Assembly: GCF_018437505.1 (NCBI RefSeq)
Contig: NZ_CP072467.1
Coordinates: 5,046,010-5,110,009 of the forward strand
Direction of reading: 5' to 3'
Origin: Spiractinospora alimapuensis
GTDB taxonomy: Bacteria; Actinomycetota; Actinomycetes; Streptosporangiales; Streptosporangiaceae
Length of the DNA stretch: 64,000 bases
Part shown: one piece after another, positions 34,502-43,553 of the stretch
Layout: each line of letters begins with the position of its first letter
How positions within the stretch are numbered: position 1 is the stretch's first letter
Notes under the pieces: model-generated
Seen by the model: only the letters and a program-made list of their open reading frames with translations
The model's database searches: none
Told to the model about the DNA's origin: nothing
Program-made: the position numbers and the translations under genes

Positions 34502-35585
34502 CGGCTTATCGTTCGTGGTCCGGCGCCGGACGAAGAGGACCACTCCGACGGCCGCGCCGATGCTCACCAGGATCGCGAGGTTGATGGGGGAGAACAGCCG
34601 ACTCGCGAGGGCACGGTCCTCGGCGGCGTGGGGCACGGCGTTCGCGACTCCGTCGTTGACGAAGAACAGAGTGCCGTCGTCGTCGATCACGGGGCTGTGG
34701 GGATCGGTGATCGCAGCGTCCTCTAGTGGGAAGGGCTCCTCCGCGGGGTCGCGGTCCTCCTCGGCGTCCCCAGCGATCACCATCGGCTCCTGGTCGCTGA
34801 AGCGGCGGAGGATGTGCCCGGACGCGCTGTCGGTCAGGATGACGGTTCCGTCGGTGTGGACGGCCATGCCGTCCGGCCTGAACCCGTCGCGCACCAGGTC
34901 CGGATCCAGTGCGAACACCTCGTGGTCATCACTCGGTGGACGCCGCTCCGAGAGCGAGCGTGGAGGGGCCCTGTCGGAGCCGTAACGTGTGAGTGCGCCG
35001 TCGCTCAGGAGGAAGACGGAGCCGTCGTCGGCCACTTAGGTATCGGGTGTGTCGGAGGTGTCCAGAGGCGGATTCGACGGGTCACCGATCTGGTACGTCG
35101 CGCCGTACGGCGACATCTCGAAGATTCCGTTCTGACTGCCGAGGACGAGGGCGGCGTCGGCACCACCGAGCGCCAGCGAGAGAACCGACCCGACCTCTTC
35201 CTCCCGTGGGAGTGCGACGACGTCACCCGCACGGCCTGGACTGTCCCCCAACACCGCGCCTAGGTCCACGGAGGAGGTGACGGGCGACGGGTGACATCTT
35301 CCTCGGAGCCACCTTCCTGAACTGCGGCGGCGGGGAGATGGCGCAGTGTTCCCGGTGTCGTCACCACACACCGTCCTCGCCCGCCGTGACCGCTTCGCCC
35401 CTCATCGCCGGGCGCAGCACCGTGTCCTCGCCATCGGCGGGCACACTCACCAGACCCTCGTCGGTGAGAACGTGGACCGAGTCGTCGGCACCCGCGGCGA
35501 CGTCGATGGGGTCGAACTCCGTGGTACTGGCTCCTTCGGCATCAGGGACGTCGAACTCGACGCTCTCTTGCTCCTGACGGTCGTT
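34502..35585 (-). pseudogene. Decayed NHL-type propeller protein (copy 3)
   Basis: The C-terminal half of an NHL paralogue is readable in pieces. Near 35370-35560 the segment DPIDVAAGADDSVHVLTDEGLVSVPADG matches a propeller blade of copies 1 and 2. A frameshift near 35365 follows. From 35340 to 34502 one frame encodes further blades (VILTDSASGHILRRF) and the anchor helix (AILVSIGAAVGVVLFVRRR), but is cut by TAA at 35036-35038, where a Tyr codon is expected before VADDGSVFLL. The original stop codon is lost. The signal peptide and first blades are absent; unrelated sequence abuts at about 35585. Confidence 0.8.
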
Positions 35586-36330
35586 CGCGGGGTGGCTGGA
35601 TCCTGGCCCAACGCCGGGAAAACCGGTTCGGTGTCCCGCTACCGCGGGGTTCCGCCGGTCCGGTTCGTGGCGGCGGTGAGGGACTCCACCATGCCGGCGA
35701 GGATCGCCTCCCCCGCTCCAGCGGGTGGAGACGGGTGAACGCCTGCTGGAAGGTCTCGAACTGGGCGCGCGGCGTGACACCGGCCTCCTCTTGGGTGGCG
35801 CGTCGGTAGGACCAGCTCGCCCAGGGGTCTAGGGAGTGCTTTGTGAAGGCTTTCGGATGAGGGAGCGGCCGTCGCCCCTACTGGGGTCGCTTCGCGGATG
35901 GTGCCCCGGCGGGGGCCCGGGCTTCGGCTCGCAAGGCGATCCGTGATGGGCATCCTGATTGGCTGTTCGAAAGGATCGACGCAGCGAACGTCGTCCTGGC
36001 GGTCGCGAGCCCCCAGCACCCCGAACAGGCACAGCGGTTCAAAAATGCGCCTAGCCCCGCGCTCAGCGATGCGATGGATCGATCGCAGGAGCGAGGAGCC
36101 CCCACCACCGCGGCGTCGTGGTGCGTGGGGGCTCCGAGCCCGTGTCGTCGACACTCTCGGGCTCGGCCACCACGTCCGCTGATGGTGTGTCGCAGTGTGG
36201 GCATTGGGGTTCCCTCGCGCGTGAGGTGGGGTCGCGAGCGCGGATCGGGAGCAAGGCCAGGAGGGTCCCGAAGGCGTCGCGGGTCGCCGTCCATGCTGCT
36301 CACCGTGCGAGGGAGGATCGCCCCGGCCCG
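35586..36330. other. 745-bp region of gene debris
   Basis: No intact gene. On the minus strand, ~35640-35830 reads as an orphan fragment (motif TPRAQFETFQQAFTRLHPLERG, then a frame change and GEAILAGMVESLTAATNRT) of unknown family. On the plus strand, 35942-36046 reads RDGHPDWLFERIDAANVVL then AVASPQH, which recalls a SEFIR/TIR-like strand-helix-strand. This mixed content next to a truncated NHL copy suggests a rearrangement junction. Confidence 0.45.
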
Positions 36331-37095
36331 TCATTCCGGGGCGGCGTCCGGGGTGCTCGCGTTCCACAGCACCTCGAAGAGATGGCGCTGCATCTCCACG
36401 TACTCGCGACTCTCGATCATCATCGCGAAGTTCTCCCCACGCGACGACAGCGCGGCGACGGTCTGCGGGCCGATCACCATCGTCATGGTGAAGATGCGCC
36501 CCTCGGGCGCGTATCGGGTCTCGCGCAGGTCGTAGCGGCTGGAGTGCCAGCGGTCGGCGAGGTCCTTCTCGGGGGAACGCACGACCTGCAGCCACAGTCC
36601 ACGTTCGCGGCGGCCGGCGATGTACTCCCGCATCGCCGCCTCCCCAGGGACAGCCAGCAGGTCCCGCATGGAGAGGATCCCCTGGATCGGGCTCGGCCAG
36701 TCCAACGTCTCGAACAGGGCTTTGCGGATTCCGGACGCACCCTCCAGGTATCGGACACGCGGATGCGCCCCGACCTTGGCGCGCATCGCCTGGAGCCGAG
36801 GCAGGATCTCGTCCAGCGCGCGTTTGCGGTGGTGCCACTCGTCTATCAGGACCTGCGGGTCGTTGGGGGTGAGCACCGTGCGGGTCCGCCCCTGCCTCCG
36901 CTCCCCGTCGGCCGTCTCCGCCGAGCTGACGAATCCGCGCCGCGTGAGCCGTTTGGCGATGTCGTAACCGTTGGTGCGGGTCAGGTTGGCGTGCTCCGCC
37001 GCCTCCGCGACCGTGGGCCGGTCCAGGTTCAGCACCGCCAGATAGAACGCGGCCTCCTTCCGGTCCAGCCCGATCTGTTCCAATTCTTCAAGCAA
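36331..37095 (-). CDS. TrmB-family transcriptional regulator
   Basis: A regulator of about 254 residues. The N-terminal winged helix (LEQIGLDRKEAAFYLAVLNL, then ANLTRTNGYDIAKRLTRRGFV) is the TrmB signature. A helix (DEWHHRKRALDEILPRL) leads into a C-terminal effector domain (VRYLEGASGIRKALFETLD) related to the PLD-like sugar-binding part of TrmB proteins. TTG at 37095 has GGAGA seven nt upstream; a TTG at 37131 is possible but lacks a site. It is divergent from the nitrilase-MFS operon across 200 bp and is therefore its likely regulator. Confidence 0.8.
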   Translation of the reverse strand: MLEELEQIGLDRKEAAFYLAVLNLDRPTVAEAAEHANLTRTNGYDIAKRLTRRGFVSSAETADGERRQGRTRTVLTPNDPQVLIDEWHHRKRALDEILPRLQAMRAKVGAHPRVRYLEGASGIRKALFETLDWPSPIQGILSMRDLLAVPGEAAMREYIAGRRERGLWLQVVRSPEKDLADRWHSSRYDLRETRYAPEGRIFTMTMVIGPQTVAALSSRGENFAMMIESREYVEMQRHLFEVLWNASTPDAAPE

Positions 37096-37158
37096 TCTTT
37101 TGTCTCCGCGTCGGACGTCATCGACAAGCAAAGAATGACATTACTAATCAGTCGGCTA

Positions 37159-37187
37159 TTGACCGTCGTGTGCTGCTCGCTTACGGT
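37159..37187 (+). promoter_or_regulatory. Promoter of the nitrilase-MFS operon
   Basis: TTGACC at 37159-37164 and TACGGT at 37182-37187 are separated by exactly 17 bp and fit a SigA-type promoter. The leader would be about 100 nt before the GTG at 37295. The TrmB gene diverges from the other side. Confidence 0.5.
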
Positions 37188-37294
37188 TCCTGGCAGCCTA
37201 AACCGGCCCGGAATAGTTGTCGAGATCCGTCGACACCCATTTCTGGCCCCGTTCTGTTAGCCCGATTTCCTGCGTCCCCTCCAAGGAGGCCGAT

Positions 37295-38335
37295 GTGACC
37301 GCCCAAGAGCTCCCCAAAGTCCGCGTCGCCGCGATCCAGGCCTCCCCTGCGTTCCTGGACGTCGCCGCGACCCTGGACAAGTTGGAGAGCCTCGTCGCCG
37401 AGGCCGCGGCCCAGGGCGCTGAGTTGGTCGCCCTCGGGGAGAGCTTCGTCGCCGGCTTCCCCATCTGGGGCGGCGTCCTTCCTCCCATCGACCAGCACGA
37501 GCTCCACGAACGACTCGTCGCCTCGTCGCTCACCGTGCCCGGCCCCGACGTGGACCGCATCGCCGCCATCGCCGCACGCAACTCGGTCGTGCTGTCGATC
37601 GGCGTCAACGAACGCGCCCCACACTCACTGGGACAGGTCTTCAACAGCAACCTGATCTTCGACCGCGACGGCACCCTGGTGAACCACAGGCGCAAGCTCG
37701 TCGCCACCTACTACGAACGCCTGACCTGGTCACACGGCGACGCCCACGACCTGAAGCCGGTGGACCTCGGCGGATGGAACCTCGGGGCGCTCATCTGCGG
37801 CGAGAACACCAACACCCTCGCCCGCTACACCCTCCTCGCGCAGGGGGAACGGCTGCACGTCGCGTCCTACCCGCCGGCGTGGCCCTTCGACCAGCGTGAG
37901 GGAGAGGTCGACTACGACCTGGAAGACGCGATCCGCATTCGCAGCGCCGCGCACGCCTTCGAAGGCAAGGTGTTCAGCGTCGTCGCGGCGACGGCCCTCG
38001 GCGACGACGCGGTCGCCGCGGTCGCCGGTGGGGACGAACGCGTCGAGAAGCTCCTGCGCGGGGCGCCCACCGCCTCGCTCATCGTGGGCCCACGAGGCGA
38101 GACCCTCGCCGGCCCGCTCGTCGGCACCGAAGGCATCCTCTACGCCGACGTGGACATCCAGGACCAGGTCGTCCTCAAGCGCGTACACGACATCGTCGGC
38201 ACCTACCAACGGTCCGACCTCTTCCAGCTTCACGTGGACGACCGCCGCCCCTCACCGGTGACTCTCACCGGTGAGCGGGACCGGTGGTCCTCACCCCGGG
38301 GACCCGTCCCCGCCGGAGACACCAGCGATGACTGA
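37295..38335 (+). CDS. Nitrilase (carbon-nitrogen hydrolase)
   Basis: A 346-residue hydrolase of the nitrilase branch: converts a nitrile to the acid plus ammonia. The Glu-Lys-Cys triad is visible: Glu49 in ALGESFVAGFP, Lys134 in HRRKLVATYYERL, and Cys168 in LICGENTN. The segment CGENTN with following LARYTLLAQGE is typical of true nitrilases rather than amidases. GTG at 37295 follows AAGGAGG by six nt. It overlaps the MFS gene by eight bases, so uptake and hydrolysis of the same compound is likely. The substrate cannot be told from sequence alone. Confidence 0.9.
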   Translation: MTAQELPKVRVAAIQASPAFLDVAATLDKLESLVAEAAAQGAELVALGESFVAGFPIWGGVLPPIDQHELHERLVASSLTVPGPDVDRIAAIAARNSVVLSIGVNERAPHSLGQVFNSNLIFDRDGTLVNHRRKLVATYYERLTWSHGDAHDLKPVDLGGWNLGALICGENTNTLARYTLLAQGERLHVASYPPAWPFDQREGEVDYDLEDAIRIRSAAHAFEGKVFSVVAATALGDDAVAAVAGGDERVEKLLRGAPTASLIVGPRGETLAGPLVGTEGILYADVDIQDQVVLKRVHDIVGTYQRSDLFQLHVDDRRPSPVTLTGERDRWSSPRGPVPAGDTSDD

Positions 38336-39665
38336 CACCGCCCAGGCCACAGCCCACACCGATCCGCCCGACCGCACCTCACCTCATTACCGCGCCAAGG
38401 GCCGGCGCGCGCTCGGCGGCGCCATGTTCGGCTTCTTCGTCGACATGTACGACATCTACCTGCCCGTCATCGCCCTGGCCCCGGCGATGGCCTACTTCGC
38501 GGCCACCGACACGTCCAACATCGACATGGCGATCTTCACCGCGTTGATCTTCGTCGCGTCGATCATCGGCCGTCCGCTGGGATCCATCATCTTCGGCCCC
38601 ATGGGCGACCGCCTCGGCCGCCGGCGCACCACACTGATCGCCGCCGGCGGGTCCGCGGTCTGCACCGGCGCGATGACCGTCATGCCCGGCTTCGCCACGA
38701 TCGGCGTGTGGGCACTCGTGCTCCTGGTGGTGCTCCGGCTCTTCGACGGGATCTTCCTCGGCGGCGAGTACACGGCCGCCAACCCGCTGGCCATGGAGTA
38801 CGCGCCTCGCAACCGGCGCGGAATCTACGGATCCCTGATCAACATGGGATATCCGGCGGCGCTGGGCACCATCACCGTTGTCACCATCGTGACCCTGGCG
38901 GCGTTCCCGGCCGGTGGCGCCGACGCCCCGTACTCCGAGTGGGGGTGGCGTATCCCCTTCGGGATCGGCTTCCTGCTCTGCTCGGCCCTGTTCGTCCTGT
39001 ACTGGAAGGCCGTTCCCGAGTCGGAACTGTGGTCCAAGGTCCCGGAGTCCGGCAACCCGCTCAAGGTGCTGTTCAGCGGGAAGAACCTGAAGGCGTTCGG
39101 GATCGCCTTCGTCGTCGGCACCGGCTGCTGGCTCACCCTCAACGGCACGGTCGGGGTGTTCTCCAGCCACTTCAGTGGCCTAGGCGTGGACGTCTCCCGG
39201 ATCAACGTCATCATCCTGATCGCGGCGGGACTCGCCGTCGTGCTGTTCCCGCTCGTGGGCCATCTCGGCCAGTTGTGCGGACGCCGCCAGGTGCTGATGG
39301 CCCTCGGCGCGATCAACCTGGTCGTCGGCTCACTGACCCTGTCCCTGGCGGTGCTGTTCCGCGACGAGGTGTTCCTGATCGTGTTCGCCGGGATGGCCAT
39401 CATCGGCGGGCTCCTCGTCTGGGCGATGATCACCGCGTTCCTGATGGAGCTGTTCCCGACCGAGGTCCGCGCCTCGGGCTACGGAATCGCCTACAGCCTG
39501 CCCAGCGTGGTCCCCGCCTTCTACGCCTACTACATGGTGGGCCTCGGCACCTTCATGAACTACGACTACACACCCGTCGTCATCCTGGCCGCGGGCGGCA
39601 TACTGCTGTTCCTCGGCGGCTACATCGCCAAGGACCTGCGCCACCTGGAGCTGGAGGACGTCTAA
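38328..39665 (+). CDS. MFS metabolite:H+ symporter (MHS-type)
   Basis: A 445-residue, 12-helix major facilitator. The loop 2-3 motif GPMGDRLGRRRT and the helix-4/5 segment FDGIFLGGEYTAANPLAMEYAP are diagnostic of the metabolite:H+ symporter subfamily (relatives of KgtP, ProP, ShiA). The ATG at 38328 lies inside the nitrilase gene. Coupling to the nitrilase implies import of the nitrile or of the carboxylate product. A stem-loop at 39673-39719 terminates the operon. Confidence 0.87.
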   Translation: MTDTAQATAHTDPPDRTSPHYRAKGRRALGGAMFGFFVDMYDIYLPVIALAPAMAYFAATDTSNIDMAIFTALIFVASIIGRPLGSIIFGPMGDRLGRRRTTLIAAGGSAVCTGAMTVMPGFATIGVWALVLLVVLRLFDGIFLGGEYTAANPLAMEYAPRNRRGIYGSLINMGYPAALGTITVVTIVTLAAFPAGGADAPYSEWGWRIPFGIGFLLCSALFVLYWKAVPESELWSKVPESGNPLKVLFSGKNLKAFGIAFVVGTGCWLTLNGTVGVFSSHFSGLGVDVSRINVIILIAAGLAVVLFPLVGHLGQLCGRRQVLMALGAINLVVGSLTLSLAVLFRDEVFLIVFAGMAIIGGLLVWAMITAFLMELFPTEVRASGYGIAYSLPSVVPAFYAYYMVGLGTFMNYDYTPVVILAAGGILLFLGGYIAKDLRHLELEDV

Positions 39666-39672
39666 CCCACGT

Positions 39673-39719
39673 GTGCGCCCCCACCAGGATTTCTCGACAT
39701 CGAACGTGTGGGGGTGCAC
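39673..39719. terminator. Stem-loop terminator carrying interspersed repeat copy 2
   Basis: Arms GTGCGCCCCCAC (39673-39684) and GTGGGGGTGCAC (39708-39719) pair over 12 bp with one G-T wobble. The element sits between the convergent ends of the MFS gene (39665) and NHL protein 4 (39740). The 18-mer CCCCCACCAGGATTTCTC (39678-39695) is the exact reverse complement of 19796-19813. Confidence 0.6.
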
Positions 39720-39739
39720 CCGACCCCACTGTCGCGGGG

Positions 39740-41647
39740 TCAATGCCGCCCGGATTCGGGAGCCGCAGCGACCCGTTTCCGCAGCCAGAGGAGAACACCA
39801 CCCGCGACCGCGAGGGCCGCGACGGTCACGGAGCCGATGATGAGCGGTACCCGCCACGGTTCGTTGTCCGGGTGGACCGGGGCGTCGGCGGCGTCCACGA
39901 GGACGTGCAATCCGTCGTCGCTGCGGAACAGGAGGTTGCCGGCGCTGTCCAGCACGGGGGTTCGGGCGGACCGCAGCACCGTCTCGGTGGCGGCGTCGGA
40001 GTCCTCGACCTCCTGCTCGTCGGTGGCGCCCGCGATGACGTCGATATCGTCGTGGCGAACCCGCAGGATCCGGCCCCCGTCGGACATGTAGTAGGTGCGG
40101 TCCGCGTCGACCGCGAGGCCGTCGGGGTCGGGGGGATTGTCCATGCCCTCGGTGGTGAACGTCGTCTCCGCCTCACCTTGGGAGTTCATGGCGACGACTC
40201 GGACGTCGTCGCCGCTGTCCGCCAGTGCATGCACGGTGTCCCCTCGCGCTGTGATCCCCCGAACAAATCCAAGGTCATCCGGCTGGGACAACTGTCGCAG
40301 CCCGAAGTCGCCGAGCACGAACACGTCGCAGTCAGTCGCGAGGAACAGGCGGCCATCGCCTGGAGCGAGGTGGTGTTGAAACTGCGTACAGACCCTCTCG
40401 GGCTCAGATTCGGGCGTCAGATCCTCGCCGAAGACCACAGGATCAACCGGTGCGCCCTGGTCGAGGTTCGCGTCTCCGGGGAACGTCAGCAGGTTGCCAT
40501 CGTCCAGGAGCCAGGCTGTGCCGTCCACCGTCTCGTATACGTCCGACGGGCCCCACAGAGTATGGATGAAGCGGAGTGGCACGGTGAGATTGTCTCGGTA
40601 GTGATCATCCTCCAGTCCCATGACACCGCCGCCGGACGTGAGGTTCAGCGTTCCAGGCGTCCTGGGCGTGATGGTGAGAAGCTCTCCGGGCTCGCTCTCC
40701 TCGCTTGCGGTGGCGTCCGTCGCGTCACGCACACCGGGCCATCCCAGAGAGACGGCGTCCTCGGCCTCGGTGGTCCATCGAACCAGTAGGAGTTGGGAGG
40801 ACTCCTGGGCGACCACGATCCCCTGCGCCGTCGCCTCGAGCTTGGTTCCGGGAATGTCGGGGAGGATCTGCGGCCCCTCGTCGTCGAAGCGGATCAGCCC
40901 GGCGTTTCCGATGGCATAGACGCGACCGGCGGCGTCGACGGTGACGTCTAGTGCCGCGCCCTCCTCGAGGAGTTCCCCTGGCACGGACTCCGGTTCGCCG
41001 TCGCCGAGTTCTGGGTGTTCGATCGCGAGCGCGTCGTCGTCAGTCGCGACATACAGGGTGTTCCGCTGTACGTGCATACCCCGCACCTCGGAGTCCAGAT
41101 CGACGAATGGCTCGTCATCCTCCGGATCCGCGATGTTCACGCGGGAGATTTCGCTGGACCGGGCCACGTACAGGGCGTCGGGGCCGGCGGCGAGGGTGGG
41201 AGAGGACCTCTGGGAGCCATCTGGCGGGATGACTTCCTCGGCCTCGCCATCGTCCCCCACGATGTGGACCGCCGCGTCACCTGTGGAGAAGTAGATGTCG
41301 CCGTCCGACGTGACAGCGACGTCATGTGGTGTCGCGTGGTCTGGGGGGACCGTGACCAGTGGGGTGTAGCCACTACGGCCTTCGGCACGCACGATGGACG
41401 CGGAGGATTCCTCCTCTTCCTCCGACACCAGACCCCCTTCCTCCGCGATCACGAGCTCGCCGGACTCGTCGGTCGTCATCCCGGTGAGGCCGTCGACGAC
41501 CGCGGTTTCAGGGAGGAAGAACGCCTCCACCCGCATCGCCGCGCGGTCCGCCAGTGCCGGAGCGCTACTCAGCGCGAACGCGGTCCCCGCGCAGCACAGG
41601 AGGGACAGCAGCCGAAAAGGAAGCCGACGGGAGGGAGGAGAAGACAA
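39740..41647 (-). CDS. NHL-type beta-propeller membrane protein 4
   Basis: A 635-residue paralogue of the NHL proteins at 27260 and 29370, more diverged. The signal peptide follows a basic N-terminus (LLSLLCCAGTAFALSSAPALA). Blades include DGDIYFSTGDAAVHIVGDDG, AGRVYAIGNAGLIRFDDEG, GRLFLATDCDVFVLGDFG and DRTYYMSDGGRILRVRHDD. The C-terminal anchor is PLIIGSVTVAALAVAGGVLLWL plus RKRVAAAPE. TTG at 41647 with GGAG five nt upstream. It is separated from the other copies by the nitrilase module, which may have been inserted into an older NHL-kinase array. Confidence 0.83.
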   Translation of the reverse strand: MSSPPSRRLPFRLLSLLCCAGTAFALSSAPALADRAAMRVEAFFLPETAVVDGLTGMTTDESGELVIAEEGGLVSEEEEESSASIVRAEGRSGYTPLVTVPPDHATPHDVAVTSDGDIYFSTGDAAVHIVGDDGEAEEVIPPDGSQRSSPTLAAGPDALYVARSSEISRVNIADPEDDEPFVDLDSEVRGMHVQRNTLYVATDDDALAIEHPELGDGEPESVPGELLEEGAALDVTVDAAGRVYAIGNAGLIRFDDEGPQILPDIPGTKLEATAQGIVVAQESSQLLLVRWTTEAEDAVSLGWPGVRDATDATASEESEPGELLTITPRTPGTLNLTSGGGVMGLEDDHYRDNLTVPLRFIHTLWGPSDVYETVDGTAWLLDDGNLLTFPGDANLDQGAPVDPVVFGEDLTPESEPERVCTQFQHHLAPGDGRLFLATDCDVFVLGDFGLRQLSQPDDLGFVRGITARGDTVHALADSGDDVRVVAMNSQGEAETTFTTEGMDNPPDPDGLAVDADRTYYMSDGGRILRVRHDDIDVIAGATDEQEVEDSDAATETVLRSARTPVLDSAGNLLFRSDDGLHVLVDAADAPVHPDNEPWRVPLIIGSVTVAALAVAGGVLLWLRKRVAAAPESGRH

Positions 41648-41906
41648 GGGAACTCCGATCGTGATCTCGTATCTCTCCAGTGAAGACCGTCCGTGGCGGA
41701 AAGTCCCGAGAACGGCCGATCACGGCCAGGGGGTCGCGAAGCGTGCGTCACGCCGTCCGAGGGCGCGACGAATGACACGTGTGGCCGGGGATCCGTGCCC
41801 TCACGCGGCGTGCGCGCCGTACGGCGTTGACGCAGGTACCGACCCATGGGGACACGTGGTCGATATAGTGGAAAGCGACATAACCGTAGGGAAGCAGAAG
41901 ATTAAC

Positions 41907-42746
41907 GTGGCCGACAGCAGCGAGAACGACGATACCGCTAACGCGCCCGATATGATGAATCGGTCGGTTATTCGGGCGATGACTCTGCTCAGTCAAATGG
42001 GGAATTACCCGCAGGGAGTAACGGCGACAGAACTCGCGCAAATCACCGGACTGGCCCGGCCCACGGTATTTCGACTATTGCTCAGTATGGCGCACGCCGG
42101 TTTCCTGGAAAAGTCGGACGGGGTTTTCTCCCTAGGGTGGGAGGTGGCCCGGCTCGGCCGCAGGGCGGACCCGCACCGCGGCATCATTCCGCGGGTGCAG
42201 TTGGTGCTGGATCGGCTCGCGGCCGAGCTGAACGAGACCATCGGCTACGCGGTGGTGACCGGCCCCACCACATTCGACCTCGTCGCCGAGGCCGACAGTT
42301 CACACCTCCTGTCCCCGTCGCAGGGCTACATCGGCAAGGACTTTCCGTTGCACGCCAGCGCCACCGGCAAGATCATGTTGGCGAACCTCACCGACGACCA
42401 GGTCAAAGCGCTGCTGCCGGAGAACCTGGAGGCGATCACCCAGTACACCGTCACCGAACGCGGTCTCCTGCTGTCCGAGCTCGAGGAGGTGCGGGCTCTC
42501 GGCTACTCCACCCTGGACAACGAACTGGAGGAGGGCCTCTTCGGAGTCTCCGTCGGTGTTCGGGACAACGCCGGCCAGCTCATCGGTGTTCTCGCCGCCT
42601 CCGGTCTGGACCAACGCATGAAGTCCGCGCACGTGCAGTCGTTCGTCAAGCCGCTGCGCATCGCGGCGTTGAAGATCTCCCACAACCTGTCCGGGCCGCC
42701 GCTCGACGCCAGCGTCGTGACCGGAGCGGACTCCGCCGGCGTCTGA
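41907..42746 (+). CDS. IclR-family transcriptional regulator
   Basis: A 279-residue regulator. The N-terminal winged helix begins near residue 20 (NRSVIRAMTLLSQMG, TATELAQITGLARPTVFRLL). The C-terminal ligand-binding domain carries the IclR hallmarks HASATGKIMLA, ERGLLLSELEEVRALGYS and IGVLAASG. GTG at 41907 is chosen as start; GTGs at 41868 and 41856 are alternatives. It converges with the hydratase operon and is the best candidate to read the three-half-site operators at 45966, 46098 and 48277, since IclR proteins such as PcaU use alternating 10-bp-spaced half-sites. Confidence 0.88.
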   Translation: MADSSENDDTANAPDMMNRSVIRAMTLLSQMGNYPQGVTATELAQITGLARPTVFRLLLSMAHAGFLEKSDGVFSLGWEVARLGRRADPHRGIIPRVQLVLDRLAAELNETIGYAVVTGPTTFDLVAEADSSHLLSPSQGYIGKDFPLHASATGKIMLANLTDDQVKALLPENLEAITQYTVTERGLLLSELEEVRALGYSTLDNELEEGLFGVSVGVRDNAGQLIGVLAASGLDQRMKSAHVQSFVKPLRIAALKISHNLSGPPLDASVVTGADSAGV

Positions 42747-42764
42747 ACAGCGTCCCATCCGTCC

Positions 42765-43553
42765 CTAGCCGGGAGCGAGCTCGAAACCCACCTCGCCCCA
42801 CGCCGCGAAACCGCCGGTCACCGTGCCGGGGGTGTGCAAACGGGCCGCCGCCAGGCAGCTTCCTGGCAGCACCACGTCCCCGGAGCGCAGGGTGACCCCG
42901 TAGTCGGCGACGCGGCGGCAGAGCCACGCGACGGCCGACACCGGGTTGCCGTAGATCGCGCGGGTGTTGCCCTGGGCGACGACCGCGCCGTCGAGACGGA
43001 TCTCCCCCGGCATGTCGGACAGGTTGACCTCGCTGAGCGCCCGTGGCTGCGCCCCGAGAACGACCCCTCCGGAGGAGCCGCAGTCGGCCAGGGTGTCGAA
43101 GATGCCGATCCTCCAGTCCCTGACCCGTGAGTCGATGATCTCCAGAGCGGGGACGACGTAGTCGGTGGCGCTGATCACGTCCGCGGCCGTGACGTATGGG
43201 CCACCCAGGTCGGCCTTGAGGACGAAGGCCGGCTCCAGCTCCACGTAGGGGTGGATGAAGCCGGACCGGGCGATCGCCAGGTTCTCGGGATGGAACTGGC
43301 TGGCCAGCAGGTAGCCGTAGTCGGGTTCGTCCACACCGAACTGGGTCTGCATCGCTTTGGCGATGTTCCCGAGCTTGAAGCCGGCGACTCGGTCACCCCG
43401 ATCCACCAAGCGCCGGATCACCTCCTGCTGCACCCGGAATCCGTTACGCGCCGTGGCCTCGGGGCCGGTCGCCCCCGGCAACTCGGTGACGGGTTTCCCG
43501 GCGTCCCGTGCGGCCACGAGAGTGTCGGCGAGCGCGTCGATGTCCAAGGTCAC
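42765..43553 (-). CDS. 2-keto-4-pentenoate hydratase family protein (MhpD-like)
   Basis: A 262-residue enzyme of the fumarylacetoacetase/hydratase superfamily. The metal-binding acidic set is recognisable in HPYVELEPAFVLKADLGG and VPALEIIDSRVRDW. QGNTRAIYGNPVSAVAWL and LRSGDVVLPGSCLAA match the C-terminal hydratase signature. Such enzymes hydrate 2-oxopent-4-enoate after meta-cleavage of aromatics. GTG at 43553 overlaps the SnoaL-like gene (GTGA), and the four genes from 45958 to 42765 form one operon. Confidence 0.87.
   Translation of the reverse strand: MTLDIDALADTLVAARDAGKPVTELPGATGPEATARNGFRVQQEVIRRLVDRGDRVAGFKLGNIAKAMQTQFGVDEPDYGYLLASQFHPENLAIARSGFIHPYVELEPAFVLKADLGGPYVTAADVISATDYVVPALEIIDSRVRDWRIGIFDTLADCGSSGGVVLGAQPRALSEVNLSDMPGEIRLDGAVVAQGNTRAIYGNPVSAVAWLCRRVADYGVTLRSGDVVLPGSCLAAARLHTPGTVTGGFAAWGEVGFELAPG

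Noticed and set aside
33876-34502. Minus-strand continuation of the NHL copy 3 frame
   Set aside because: After the anchor helix the translation turns Pro/Arg/His-rich and no longer resembles the paralogues; treated as read-through past a lost stop.
38708-40789. Plus-strand frame of 693 codons spanning the MFS 3' part and NHL protein 4
   Set aside because: It crosses two convergent supported genes in a third frame and is Arg/Pro/Gly-rich.
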